In this document: piece by piece, positions 1-12,840 of the stretch | How the letters are laid out: each line of letters opens with the position of its first letter | Numbering within the stretch: position 1 is the stretch's first letter | Assembly (NCBI RefSeq): GCF_949628265.1 | Contig: NC_088788.1 | Span: 16,554,001 to 16,618,000 of the forward strand | Direction of reading: 5' to 3' | Source of the DNA: Cloeon dipterum | Taxonomy: Eukaryota; Arthropoda; Insecta; Ephemeroptera; Baetidae | DNA: 64,000 nt | Program-made: the position numbers and the translations under genes | Notes under the pieces: model-generated | The model's input: only the letters and a program-made list of their open reading frames with translations | Database searches by the model: none | What the model was told of the DNA's origin: nothing

Positions 1-793
1 CACGCGCCAAAGGTGACACTCCCGCCCGCTTGCCCGCCCCGACGTCGTCTCTATACACCTTTTCCTTTCTGCAAAACAGTTTTTCATTGGTGATGTCTAA
101 TATTTTTCTGTATTTTTATTTATTTGTTACTGGTTATTTTATATTTTATTTATTTGTTACTGGTTATTTTATATTTTTTTACCAAACAATTGTATTTTTC
201 ATCGAACAGTCAATTTGTATCAATTTTCGTGTTCCCCAAATATTTTAAAAATATTTGATTTTTGATCCTGTTGGGGCTGAAATACGTTGAACGGTGTACG
301 CGTGGGAAATTCGGCAAGGCTGGGAAAAGTCTGAGAGCAAAAATGCACCTGCCGTTTGTTTTTGCTGGCTGCTTTTGTGCTCCTTCCGCGCGCGCTGCTA
401 GTTGTAATGATGATGAATAATATGCTTATGCGATCATGGGGCCTCAACGTAGGTGTTTTGTTCGGCCTGTCTGCGCCTCTCTTTTTTATTATTTTCTGCT
501 TGACGAGCTCGGCAGTCTGCTGGCGGAATGCCACCTTGCGAAAAAGAGCACCACCGTGAAATTCGTGTAGGAGAATTTGCCAAAAACCGCAACGTGAAAG
601 TCATTCGCACTCTTTTTAAAAATAACATATGCTTTTTCGTAAATTAAGAGATGCTTAAAAAGTATTAGTTTTGCTGTACTGAAGAAAACTAATGTGAAAA
701 TGTCCAAGGCCTGCTCCTTGTCTTTGCATCTTTTACCTAGCTAACTTAAAAAAATTTACACAATTATTAAATTATCTTTTATGTATTTTTTAG
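1..793. other. Probable intron of the MOXD1-like gene
   Basis: No exon is recognisable here. The sequence ends in a splice acceptor (AG at 792-793) in front of the first visible exon of the MOXD1-like gene, so it is probably the intron preceding that exon. Several overlapping open frames of 60-100 codons occur on both strands around 220-700, but none resembles a known family and they are best read as chance. Confidence 0.5.
121..180. repeat. Two-copy 30-bp tandem repeat
   Basis: Bases 121-150 and 151-180 are the same AT-rich 30-mer, containing TTGTTACTGGTTATTTTATA, repeated almost exactly head to tail. It lies in presumed intron sequence and looks like a recent local duplication with no obvious function. 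Confidence 0.85.
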
Positions 794-3700
794 GACTACT
801 ATGCAACAGGTAATGCAAAACCCCGAAGAGACGAGGTCCAGAACGTGGAGCTTCTTGGAGGCGAGCAAAATGGCACTCATACAATCGTCAAATTTAGAAG
901 AGAGTGGGAAACCTGCGACCAGCTCCACGACATGGCACTAGGGGTAAGCCAACTCAATTTGCAAATAAAAAATATCAATATATTAGCAAAAAAATAGAGT
1001 ATAGAATTATTTGTGGTAACAATAGATTAATTTAGAGGAAATTTTAAAAATAGGAAAATCAATCTCTAAATAGAATGAAAAAATATTTTTCTATTTTACA
1101 ATAAAAGGCACAATTTAAAATTTTACCCTTCTCGGTTTGAAGGAGGAAACAGTCCGTCTGATTTGGGCGCTCGGCCAGAAGGACCCTGCGAACGGCAACG
1201 ATCCATCCGTGTGGCACGGCAAACAGATGAGGGGCGCGAAGAGCGTGTACCTGAAAACGGCGAGTCTGCAGAAGAAGAAGAAGCGGGCGAACCACCAAAA
1301 GCCCGTGCGCTTCTGGGACGTCAAAATGAGCAACGTAAGACGCAGAGTTTGGTTGGTTCTGTAGAGATAATATATTTTGATTCTACAGCTCTTGATTCCT
1401 GACAACATGGACACGAGGTACTGGTGCAAAATCTTCAAGCTGCCCTATTTGGAAAAGAAGCACCACATGATTGGGGTGAGTTTCCGGCTAAAATGCAAAC
1501 TTAAATTCAAAATCAATACACTCAAATAATTCATGGGTGAACAAGTAAAGAGCCTGAAGAACCACAACAGAAAAAATGTCATTTATTTTTTAAATTAGAT
1601 ATCTTTTCCAGGGGTTTGAAGAGTTAATTTTAAATAAAGTCCTTTTCAATTTTTCGTTTATCGTATATTTTATTTCATTAGCATTATTTTTTCCAAAGAA
1701 GTTGATTAATTTATCCAAAATTAAACATTTTAGTACTCGCCACTGATCGATCCGAGGAACAAGGAGGCTGTGCACCACATGATTCTGTACGAGTGCGTTC
1801 ACTCGCGGGCACACTCCATGTTTGCGCGCTACATTGCCCACGAAGGCGCCGCTTGCTACTCGCCCAAAATGCCTAGCGACTGGGAACACTGCCTCACGCC
1901 TATCGTTACGTGGGCCATTGGATCCGAGGGTAATCGCACTTTATTCTGAAAACGAGAGCAGCTGTCTTCAATCTGCCATTTTTTTCTGCAGGAGAACTTC
2001 TTCCGGAGCACGTCGGCCTGCCTTTGTCTAACACCGATTACCCCAGTGACACTTACTTCATGCTCGAGGTCCACTACGACAACCCCACCTTCAAAAACGG
2101 TAAGAATAGTTTACCTGAAATAATTATTATCAACTAATTTTTTTGTAACTTTGGAAAAGGTGTTAGATATGTAAAATCGTAGAAACAGTTAATAACCTTG
2201 GAAAGAAAAAATGTGTATTCGAGAGTGGTTCAATATTATTTATGAAATCAATTTCAATCTAAATAAAATCAGCAAAAATATAGAAACTGCAGCATATTTT
2301 TTGACTGTCAGAAGAATTTTGATAGAAAAATAAACAACTGTATACCACTGAGAAAGCTTTATTTAATTTATTTTTTTTTGTCAAAATGACAAAAAAGTCC
2401 TAATGTAATTTTAATGATTGTTTTGAATGATTTTATAAACAAAGAAAGCATCTCTACTCTGGTTAAATGATTTGCTGGATAATTTATCCCTTTGAAAAAT
2501 AGAAAATTGCAAAGAAAAATAAAAAAATATATTTTGCAGCACGAGACAACTCAGGCATTCGAGTGCACTTCACGGAGGAGCTGCGCGAGTACGACGGCGG
2601 CGTGATGACGATCGGCACGACGATCACTCCGCTGCACATGATTCCGCCGCGGCAGGAGTCGTACGCCACGGCCGGCTACTGCAGCGACGAGTGCACCTCG
2701 CAGGTACGCGCCACCTGCGTTCCGCTCAATCCACACGCGTACTCGGCGTCCAAATTGATTGTTTTTGCCTTCTTTCCTGCCCAACGAGCTGCGCAGTTCC
2801 AGCCTCATGCTCATATGCTTTTAAATTATATTGCAGATGCTGCCTGAAACGGGCATCAAAGTGGTGTCTGTGGTGCTGCACGCGCACCTGGCAGGCAGGG
2901 CCATGACTTTGCGCCACATCCGAAACGGCAAGGAGCTTGCACCCATCGTTAAGGTGAGTTTTAATTGGGTTATTTTCGCTGCCTCATTTATCTGTTTTCT
3001 TGAGCACTACTTTTAATCTCATTTGTAAACTAAAAGATGCATTTTCTGAGAGCATTGAAAGTTGGAAAAAATCAGCCTCTTTCTTTTCTAATTTCCATCA
3101 ATATTTTTATCTCTTTGTAAATTTAAAAAATGCAATTTGTTAAAATGACAAATCAATCGAGCACCACATTTAAAAAGTCGTGGTTGCCTGCAGCCCTGTT
3201 AATGCTAATTTTTTATTTTCAGGATTCGCACTACGATTTTAACTACCAGCAAGCCCGAGTTTTGAGCAACGAAGTGCAGATTGAGCAGGGTGACGAGTTG
3301 ATCATGGAGTGTGGATACCAAACAATCAACAGGACTGAGCCGACTTTTGTAAGTTTAATTGAAATTTTTACCCAACATTTTGGTGAATATACTTTCTTTG
3401 TGTTTAATTTACTCATAAATAATTCGTTAACACGAATAACTCCGTAATAAAAAGGCCTTTGAGTCGTAATACCGTTCAAAATAGTCACTGAAGCTTAAAT
3501 ACGTATTAATCACATTTATTAGCATTTTAAAGTGGATGAACTGCTAAATTCTGAAAAAAATACCTTTTGCCTTTAATATTCATTTCTAAATTGAGAGAGA
3601 GCTCAAGGTTGCCGTTAAAATTTCTGAGCAAATCAGCTCCAAAGGTTTTTGTGCTAATCAAAAACAGTCATTGTCTCCTTATTAAAAGTCAAAATTTGTT

Positions 3701-5135
3701 TCACCAGGAGGAAAATTTGCTTCATATTTCGCAAACCCACACCGTTGATTAGATCGTGATGATTAAAATCGAAATCAAGAGCAAAAAATTCACAATAATC
3801 GTTTAAACATTCAATAGATTGATGATATTTGATATTAGCAAAAAATAACTAAACTTAACTGTTAAAATTGGCTCTCAACCCGTGTTTTCTTCTGATTAAA
3901 ACCTTCTAAAATTTTCAAACCCTAGTAAATAAATCTTGTTCTTACCGAAAACCCATGTATTATAGGGTGGCTATTCAACGAAAGAGGAAATGTGCCTGGC
4001 CTTCGTGCTTTACTACCCCCAAACGTCGCTGGCCGGCTGCTACAGCATGACCCCTGTCGAGTCCTTCTTTTCCATCCTGGGAGTGAGTGAGTTCTACGAC
4101 ATGGACATGGCCAAGATCAAGAAAATGCTGCTGCACAACGACAAGGATTCGCGTCCGAAGCCGTCGGTGGACACGCCGCCGGCCCCCGGCACTCCTTTCC
4201 CCGACTCCCCCCTTGGAGGGGGTCACATCAACGACGAGGCCAACCAGAAGGCCATCCAGGCCCTTTTGAACATGAAGGAGTTCACCATCGAGCCGGTCGA
4301 CGGCGCCGTCGACGCGGCCGGCATCCTCGACGGACTCAGGATTCGGCTGCCGTACGAGTTCCAGAACAGAACCATTCTCGACCATTTGCAAGCCCTGTCG
4401 TGGACGGACAAACTGCTAGCCAAGAAGGTGGAGGACGCTTTCTACCACGGTCAGCACCTCATCTTCTGTAGGAGAAAGGACGACTCTCTCGCCTTTGTAA
4501 GTTGTATTTCATATAAATTCATTTTAATTTTAATTAGGAAAACTGGCGGAAATATTATCAATATGAATATTCTGGATAATCCGAAAATTACGTTTTTTTT
4601 GTCGCTGCCATTTGATAATTTTTTGATAAAAGATGATACACTTCTCCGTAATTTAAAAGTTCAAAATATGACAAAATTTCAAACTTCAGCAATTTCTTTG
4701 CCACTCCGCTCGAGGGCCTAGAGGTCAATGTGGGACGAAGGGCAAAAACCTTGTTGGAAAAACTTGAAAATAAAATTACGGGCTGAGAAGGAAAAATTTA
4801 GTCTTTGAAAATCGGAGTTTTGGAACACCCTGTATGTTCCAGAATATGTTATAATTTCAATTTTGATTTTTACTAGTCTCTTTGTATGTGCTTTTGAAAC
4901 GCTGCTTTACCTTTAAAAGTCAACCATAATAAACAATTTCTGATTTCAGCTGCCGAAAGTGCAAACGCTGCCGAACATCACGCACCCCCACCAAGCGCTG
5001 GAGAAGTCCAACTGTCCAGTTCGCAGAGGAGCCCAACTGGGCATGTACTCGCCCAACAACGCCAACAGTCTGAAAACCACCATCGGTGTCCCGCTCACAA
5101 TCACAATGATTCACATCCTTTCTAAACTGCACTGA
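794..5135 (+). CDS. MOXD1: MOXD1-like copper type II, ascorbate-dependent monooxygenase (3' part)
   Basis: Member of the dopamine beta-hydroxylase/PHM family of secretory-pathway copper monooxygenases; the substrate of MOXD1 proteins is not established. Ten exons join in frame: 794-943, 1143-1334, 1389-1475, 1734-1929, 1992-2099, 2540-2703, 2837-2953, 3223-3348, 3966-4496 and 4950-5135, giving 618 residues to the stop. The N-terminal signal peptide and part of the DOMON domain are upstream of the window. The end of the DOMON-like region (GEQNGTHTIVKF) is followed by the CuA-side histidines (KKHHMI, VHHMILYEC), the CuB-side HxH in HAHLAGRAM, and the methionine ligand region STKEEMCLAF. Exon 9 carries an insertion of about 70 residues, rich in proline and charged residues after LLHNDKDSRPK, compared with my memory of human MOXD1. 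The acceptor of exon 2 (TTTGAAG) is weak. The C-terminus is hydrophobic and might be a membrane anchor or GPI signal. Confidence 0.9.
3608..3790 (+). repeat. Dispersed repeat, family A, copy 1
   Basis: This intronic stretch shares ordered blocks with 27961-28135 and 41354-41540: a GCCGTT-like start, AATTTCTGAG, GCTCCAAA, then GCTAATCAAA-like sequence, and further on an AATCGAAATC-like or equivalent block. All three copies are in the same orientation and are diverged. No coding sequence or terminal inverted repeat is visible, so the class (SINE, MITE or fragment of a longer element) is unknown. Confidence 0.6.
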
Positions 5136-7681
5136 ACATCAAAGACTAAATAATCATCGATTGCAACGAAAATGGAGCCATCGTTTTTGGGCCGCAATGA
5201 GATGAAGTTCATATATATTTATAGAGGTTGTGATTGTAAAATGAGCTGAGGAAGTAATGATTACAAGTATTTGAAAGGACGAATTGTTACCAGAGTAATG
5301 AATGGACGTGTAGCTGATCATAAAAACCATGTGATACGTTTTGTATATCTCCGACCGCATTAATTAATTAATTGAAATTCAAAGCTTAACACGCACATGC
5401 TTTCGTAGAGATAGGAAACACTACGTAGATGTAAAAATAAGTAGATAAGGCGTCATCGTTTTCATGTAATCAAAATTTTCCTTTAGTTTGTCATTCGATT
5501 CATCCATCTCCTTCCCACGTGTACAAATCATTTATTCATTTTGAATTGTAAGGTAATTAATGTTCCCTAGTCTCACTCAGAAATACGACAAACTATTATG
5601 TTACGCCAGGCTGTCGACGCCTGGTTCAAAGGCTTTCGTTTTGATCTTACGTGAAGGAAAATTGTACTTCAGTCTTCGTAATTTATTAATATTGTAATGA
5701 ATTTTTGCTTAAACTTCCTTTAATATTAATGTACCGTTCCGCTAGTGAAGAGTAAAATCGAATAATCGTAACATGCTCGACTTTTTATTACTTTTTCCTC
5801 TAAAATTCAGGGTCCGATTTTATCCAAATCTTTTTCAACAGAGAAAATCAAAACATTTCCGTTTTTTGTAGACGGTATAAATTTTTTCATACATCCAGGA
5901 AAAATTGCCAGAAAAGTGCAGGTTTACAACTCAGAGGGTAACAAATATTTTGTTAATTTTATTTTTTTCTGGTGACATGAAAGTGACACCAGCCATTGAA
6001 AATTGTGAATTGAGAAGCATTTTAAGTAATATAAATTTCTTATTTGGGAAAATAAATCTTCAGAAGGTAAACATCTGAGAACGCCTCTTTTCAACGTTCA
6101 GTTGATTTAAAATAACGAACCTTGAGCAAAATTATGACTAGTTCAAAATATTCTGGGATGGTTTTTTGGAAATTTCGTTTTAGTTTTAGGACTTCTCATG
6201 TAGGACACAGGATTTAAATTGGAAGGGTTACATTTCCCTAGGACTTTCGTTGGAAGTCATTTTCTTAATTAGTAAGTAAATGCAAAGCTTCCTTTTCCAT
6301 AAGCAACAAAATCAATTTTGTAGACAATTTTGGTCTTTGTTATATTTGGAATTTTTACCTTTCAGTTTAAACGTAGCTATTGGAGAAATGAAAAGCGAAA
6401 TGTAAAGTTATGAATGACCATCACAATTTATTGGTAAATAAATGCTAAACAAGAAATCAACAAATGATATTATATAAGATTCAACAGTAAATTATGGAAA
6501 AAGACGGCGAAATCAAAAGGAATGCAGAAAGATTAGTCTAAATATGCACAGAATGATTGGACGAGTTGTAATATTATTCCTATTACTCCGTTAATTTAAC
6601 TACACTCCTCTCTCTCAAGTATACATAATACTGATTTTTCGTGCAAATTTAATTGCTGTACGTGTGATTTATTTATGTTGTGTGTAAATTTGTGCTTTTT
6701 AATTATTTGATTTGAGCTTAGAAGATATCAGCTTCACACAGAAAATGCCACACTGGGCCCCTTCCTGCTGCGTAGGTTGCACCAGCGAAGGGTTTTTACT
6801 GCGTGTCGCATTTTTTGCTAGAGTAATTAAGTATGCGTTATCAAGTGACGAGGTACTGTAGTTAAATTTTTTTGGTAAAAGGTAGAGTGCAGTGATTTAA
6901 ATCCTAAAAAATCAATCTTCTCTATCGATTGAGATATTGAACCCTGTACTTGTACACAAAAATACCAACTGCGTGTGGCGGTGACATTTCAAGATGAAAT
7001 ACAGTTAAATCAACAAGGTGTTATTGATTCGCGTTAAAACATAAATGGTTAAAATACAACTAAATAAGCACCATCACCTCGGAGAAAATGTAATCCGATC
7101 ATTAAATAATAACAATAGTTTTACTTTAGGACTTTCTTTTCGCACCACAAAACAATGACTCGTAGAATAGCAAATTATTAAAGAGGAATGCACACATTTG
7201 TATCCGGAAATTAAACACATCAGTAAAAATATATTATTTTTTCAATTGCACAGAATTTGCTTCGAAGACTAATCTTAAATCGAAACATGTTCAGATTTGT
7301 CTCTTGAATCACTTGAAGATTTCTCTCGCGTACGTCAAAATACAAAGGAAAGAGTCTTACTTTTGTATAATATGATATCCTTATTGGTCTAGAAAAAATT
7401 CAAAGAACCCGCCTTGCGTGTAACACTTGATCTAGCAATTAGTTTTGATAGTCGAATTTTGTTATCAGATCAAAGTCTCGCGTTTTAAATAAAAACACTC
7501 TCTGCTTGCTACTCTTGTGCTGGTGAAACGGAACGATTCGCTGGAAAAGGTGGCATCGTCTGGCAGCCACTGATATGATTAAAATATTAGTGTCCCGAAT
7601 GTCTCTCTCCGTCTCTGTATATCGACGAAGAGCAGTAGTTTATTGCTTTTTCTTTCAAACGTATTGTGTATATTCACAGCC
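5136..7681. other. 3' region and intergenic space between two convergent genes
   Basis: AT-rich sequence between the stop of the MOXD1-like gene and the stop of the minus-strand GalNAc-transferase. It should hold the 3' UTR of the MOXD1-like gene, but I could not pick one polyadenylation site among many A-rich candidates. No ORF with recognisable similarity, RNA gene or mobile element was seen. Confidence 0.6.
7639..7644 (-). terminator. Polyadenylation signal of the Pgant9-like gene
   Basis: TTTATT on the plus strand is AATAAA on the minus strand, about 37 bases after the stop codon at 7682. This would give a very short 3' UTR. Longer alternatives further downstream are not excluded. Confidence 0.45.
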
Positions 7682-10600
7682 TCAGGCATTGTATGCCTGC
7701 CACTTGAACTTGCTCTCCATCACCCACTGCTGCCCCTCAGAGCCATCGCATGGCCGCAGCAAAGGCTTCGATGAGTCTGTTTGGTCTGGTTTCTGCAAGC
7801 AGTGCCCCGTGTTCTTGTGTCGAATCGATCGATCCTGAGACAAAATCACGAGATTTTATTTTAATGTTGACAATACGGACTGATGCTACAAAAAATTGTT
7901 TCTACAATGTTAGAGCGAGCCACGCGGACCTTCTAAAATAAACAGGTTAGCAAAAAATCGAAACATGCTTTTTTGTAAAAAAAAAAATCTTAAAAATATT
8001 TTATGTGGGATGAACAAAATATGGGGTTTTAAAACAATTCAAATTATAGTGCCTATAATTTCACAAAAATTGATTTTATACAAATTAACAGAAGAGAAAA
8101 ACGAGACCTTTTCGATGATAAATTGGAAAAAACGCAGTAATAAACCACAAAATTTGAGGTTTTTCAGCCGCTTTTTACGTTGAAATCAAGTGGTTCATAT
8201 TAGCACATAGCAAAATTGGTGAACCATGTAATTTTTTCAAACGGTCTTTTTCTATCTAGAAATTTTCTTTAGAAAAACGAGAAAAAAACTTTAAGATTAA
8301 TTGAAATATCCAAATTTTGATAAATCGTTATAATTTTCAGTCCCTTCACAAGTTGAGTTAACTTTTGGTTTTTTTTGGCTGCGAACTAAAATTAGTAATG
8401 ATGATAATTGCCCATTTTTTAATAAATAACGCGTAAATCAGAACAAACCCTTGTAAGGTTAGGTTCGTTACGCAACTAAGGTGGTAGTTAATATATCGAT
8501 CATTATCTTTAAATTTCATAATTAAGTCTGAATCATAAAAATTACTTCTAAATTCGGAAAATACATAAGAAATTTTTGTTTCCTACCGATTTGTCGTAGG
8601 TCCACTCCTGGTTTCCACCCATTCCGTGGCACCTGACGAGTTTGACTGGTCCATTTTGACTGGACGCGTCCAGGCAGTTGTCATCAGACATCACTTGCTG
8701 CCTCTTGGTGTACGCAAACACCTAAAAAATTATACAACTTTAACATGAGGATTCCAAAAATCCAGTTTCAAATACCTGATTGCCTCCGAGGCCGTGGCAG
8801 TAGCTGACTCCGAGCAATTCACCGCTCTTCCGACCCATCGTGTCAAGGCAGTTTTGCGTTTCAGCGTTTCGGATCTATAAAAATGGTTTTGAAATGAGAG
8901 GTTAGCAATTAATTTAAATTGAATTGCAAACCTCTCCCAAGAAGTAGTAGTCGAGCGGCATTTGCGACTCAGGGTAAACGTTTTCCAGGTACCAACGGAA
9001 GCTCTTGCAGCCGAGTTTTTTCCTCAGCTCTCTCCTCTCGGTCACGTTGCCGACTTTAACATTCCTGGCACCTGCAACACCGATAATTTCAGTTTGGTGC
9101 CAACAAGGATTTAGAGGAACATGCATTAAATGATTTAAAGTGCGAATGTACCAAAAGACAGTGAGTATTAAAACGGAAAAGAGACAAAGCAAAAGTGTGA
9201 GAAGCAATTTAGAGACAGAGATGAGGAAGAAGCTGACCTGGATTAATATTGTAGTAAAAGTCTTTCCACTCATCCATCCAAACCTCAGCCAACCTGGCGT
9301 TGTTATGATTTACAATCTTTGAGGTGCCCCCGGGGAAAGTGTACGGCGTCGACTTGCGGAACACATGTCCCACATGACTACACGTGGCAATCTCCACAGA
9401 ACCACCACACATCCATGTCTAGAATCAACCACCCACCGCACCGATTCAGTTTGGCAATTCATGCGTAGTGTTATGAAACGGGTTAGTAATCTTCAAAAAA
9501 AGACCAAAGAGCAGTCACATCGCCAGGTATTCGCAAGGCTCCGAAAAAATCATTAGGTTGACAATTTTACCGTTATGAAATGTAGAAATTTTGACTTCAT
9601 TGATTTTTGTGTAGTTTTAAAGTTTGTTTCCTGAGAAATTGCAAAGTCGCTTTTCAACGGTTGTAAAAGATTCGGTTTGGAAAAAGATATATGTGATTTA
9701 GTTTAAGTAGCACTGGAATTTCATTTTTTACAAAGCCAATCGATTCCTGGGGGGTCGCATTTGGTTAGGCAGCCAAATCTTTAAGTCGATAATTCAACAC
9801 AACATGCAAAAAATGGATCCTTCGACTGATTCTTTTTTCAGAGCCCTTCGCGAATTATTATGTTGCACTCAATTGATAATAAACGTATGAATAATGAATA
9901 ACCAGAGAAAATAAGTGTTAGTCGACGCAAACAACCAAAAAATCTCATTCGCTTGCCGGAAAACGCTGAAAATTAGTAACAAACATGCAATTATTTTACA
10001 CATGCTACCATGACACCCGGAAAATATGCACCAGCCTCCGGTAATGTGAAATCTGAGACTAACAATGCAGAGTTTGTATGTACAAAAAAATCAGCGTTAG
10101 TCGATATGAAGGAGGCGAGTTTGTGCGTCGCTCGATGCTCGGGGGCAGGTACCTGGATTCATGGAATAGTAAAACTCGCGCCACTCGTCCATCCAGACTT
10201 CAGCAACCCTGGCCGCATTGTGCAGGACAATTTTCGAGACGCCACCGGGGAACGAGTAGGGCGACTTGTCTCGGAACACGTGTCCCACGTGGGAGCACGG
10301 AATGATCTCGAGAATGCCTCCGCACTGCCACACCTAATCGACACCGATTCCAAGAGAATGACAACAGCGATTCGTAATTATTTCAACATTTTGAAATTAA
10401 AAGTCAAGAAACATCTGGAAAGGTTTTGACGATATCAACTCACCCTGAAGGACATCTCGAGGTTCTCGCCACCCCAAATGTCCATTCCCTCGTCGTAGGA
10501 GCCGAGCTCATAAAAGTAGCTCCGGTCGATCGAGAAAAGACCGCCTGCCATGGTCGGCGTCCTCAAAGGTGCTGTTCTGTCTCCTCCTCTGCGCTGCATT

Positions 10601-12840
10601 TCTCTTTGTGGCACACGATACCTTTAAAAACACAAAGAGGATTTTTTTACATTGCTCAACACGGTTAGCAGTTTTACGCTTCCGGTTAGGCTGTTGAAAA
10701 AAGCATGAAAAGTCTGTTTATTTGTAAGCAAACATCGATTTACACAAATTATTCCTAAAACCATTTAAATAGACTTAATATATATTATTTTAATATTTAA
10801 AAATTCATATATATCAAATTTTCAGACATGTAAGGTAAAAACTGAAGCTTTAAAAAGCAATTACAAAAAGTTAAGCGGCTAAAATATTCGTCTGTAAACA
10901 ATTTTTGTTAATTTTCTGAAAACTTCATAAAATTTCAGTTACTAAAAAACGTCTTACTTCCACACCCAACTTAAATTTCTTCTACAAATAAATTTTCATT
11001 TTACGCACCATCTAAAGTTGAGCTTCCAGTTGAAGCCTCCCCAAGTCATGTCGGAGGCTGTGATATACTCAAAAGAGTCGTCTGAAATGACATCGATGAT
11101 TGGACACGCCACCGTCTTCCTGTTTTCGGCGATTCTGGCTAAAAGCGGCTCCAGCCATCCTTCCGTGCACTCGCAGTGAGCGTCCAAAAATGTAATCACC
11201 TGAGAAAATATGTTTAACCAATGGAAGATTTTTAGATTTGAGTTGCAAACCTGTCCTTTCACGTGTTTGGCTCCGAGCAGCCTCGCTCTGATCAATCCTG
11301 ATCTTTGTGGCATTCGAAATACGTGGACAGGCACTGGAAGAGTTTTGCAGTATTCTTCTAGCTGAGATCCCAAATGATCTACAAGAGAAAAATTATTTCC
11401 ATGACTGAAGACAAAAGATTTACACCAGTAATAACATCAAGGAATCGGTTAAGAATTTTAAATAGCAATCTAATCACAAACCTCTTTCACTTTTGTCATC
11501 AACAAGAATGATTTCTTCCAGCAGGGCTTTTGGAGATCTGTTAATGACGCTCCAAACCGTCCGCAGGAGTGTGGTCCACGCTTCATTGTGGAACACGATT
11601 ACAACACTAGTAGTTGGCAACCTTTCAGGGTAATCTTTATCTTTACACCTAGAGAAAGAATAAATAATAATCAACTCTCGATCACAGCTTTATTTTGGAA
11701 AAATTGCCAATTATTTTCTTAGGAAAAAACATTTAACAAAATATTTTAACGAAAAATTATTTAAAAATAATAAACAAACGACTAGTTAAAATATTAACAA
11801 AAAATTGTTTGCAAACCACTCACCCACTCAGTCTAACATCAGTCAAAGATCGGTTAAGGGAAATCATGTCAGAGGCGACCAGGTTGAACTGGTTGATTTT
11901 GAACTTTTCCTTGGCCTCGGCTTGCCGGCTGTCCGGCACCGTCACCCCCTTGCCCATTTCTCCAGGCCGACCAGGGTGATCCTTCACAACCGGCGCCCGC
12001 GACCAGCGTTTGAAATTCCAGCCATACTCGCGCTGGTCGACCACATGCTCCTGGACCTCCTTCAAGCTCTCGGCCACTGGGTGGTCTTCGCTTTTCTTCT
12101 CGCCACAACATCTGTAAGAGGATAACAAATTTTGTAGTTGCAATTTTGTCCTGACGGGGAGGTGCTAATGGATTTCTTATGCTTTGTGACTCAAATGTCT
12201 GGAATTAATAATAATAATAACAATCTCTTTATTTTAGTTTGAATAGAAAATGTTTTAATTTCTATATAAAAAATAAATTATCGTGATTTAATTTTTTGGC
12301 ACGGTTTTGAGAAGGCTCTTTAGTGTGGTTCATAAGTCTAAAAAATCGTGATTCGTGCTCATCAAATCAGAAAATGAGAAAAAATATTCAACAATCTTTA
12401 GTTCCAAAACCTGTTTTTTGATCAAATTACTAGCAATTTTTATAAAATTTGTATTAACTAATATCTAATAACAGGATTAAGCTAATTTGAATTTCTCAAC
12501 CCTAGATTTAGTAAATATTTTTTTATTCTCGCAATTTCGCAAATTTCACATGATCATATAAACTGATATTTTTATTTTTTTGCCGTTCAAATGTTTTATT
12601 AATTGGCTTTAATAAATTTTCGTTTAATTCTGGATTATTTTAAGACACAGTTTCCTTGCCTCTTTTGGTGAAAACCTAATTTAAAATGGTAGAATTAACT
12701 GAACCCCCTACTTTTTAAACTCACCCTGTGCCAACACACTCAGTGTAGTACATGAGAACGAGAACACCGACGAAGAACCACACGAGGGAAGTGAGCAAAA
12801 TCACTTTGCACGTGTGGATTCTGACTTTGGTCCTGAACAT
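7682..12840 (-). CDS. Pgant9: Polypeptide N-acetylgalactosaminyltransferase, GALNT1/13 type (Pgant9-like)
   Basis: Golgi type II membrane enzyme that starts mucin-type O-glycosylation by moving GalNAc from UDP-GalNAc to Ser/Thr. Exons in transcript order: 12725-12840, 11824-12111, 11482-11648, 11251-11378, 11009-11199, 10444-10621, then either 10153-10333 or 9238-9418, then 8932-9071, 8776-8874, 8587-8721 and 7682-7834. The sum is 1776 bases, 591 residues. After MFRTKVRIH comes one transmembrane anchor (about residues 11-31), a short stem ([11 protein letters not shown], very like GALNT1), and the GT27 catalytic domain with FHNEAW, the DxH motif in FLDAHCEC (about 239), IWGGENLE and SHVGH. 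A C-terminal ricin-type lectin domain follows, with CLD motifs in its first two repeats and CLQ plus QQW in the third. Human GALNT1 is 559 residues. The start is the first ATG in the exon. The orthology call rests on remembered GALNT1 and Pgant9 sequence. Confidence 0.93.
9238..9418 (-). other. Pgant9: Alternative exon 7B of the Pgant9-like gene
   Basis: Bounded by an acceptor (TTCTAG) and a donor (CCAG/GTCAGC), this exon reads [20 protein letters not shown] and continues through [12 protein letters not shown] to [15 protein letters not shown]. It is a homologue of the exon at 10153-10333 with the same length (181 bases), the same phases (0 in, 1 out) and the same neighbours. Because 181 is not a multiple of three, including both exons or skipping both would shift the frame. 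Both copies keep the metal-ligand SHVGH and the following loop, so both should be functional. Confidence 0.9.
10153..10333 (-). other. Pgant9: Alternative exon 7A of the Pgant9-like gene
   Basis: First of the two homologous exons in transcript order, bounded by an acceptor TTAG and the donor CCAG/GTACCT. It reads [20 protein letters not shown] followed by [12 protein letters not shown] and [15 protein letters not shown]. Relative to exon 7B it differs mainly just after SHVGHVFR (DKSPYS against KSTPYT), in the IVLHNA/IVNHNN stretch, and at the end (SMNPG against NINPG). Those positions lie in or near the loop that covers the active site in GT27 enzymes. Confidence 0.9.

Noticed and set aside
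10010..10429. 139-codon plus-strand ORF
   Set aside because: Antisense of alternative exon 7A of the Pgant9-like gene; the minus strand has clear GT27 motifs.
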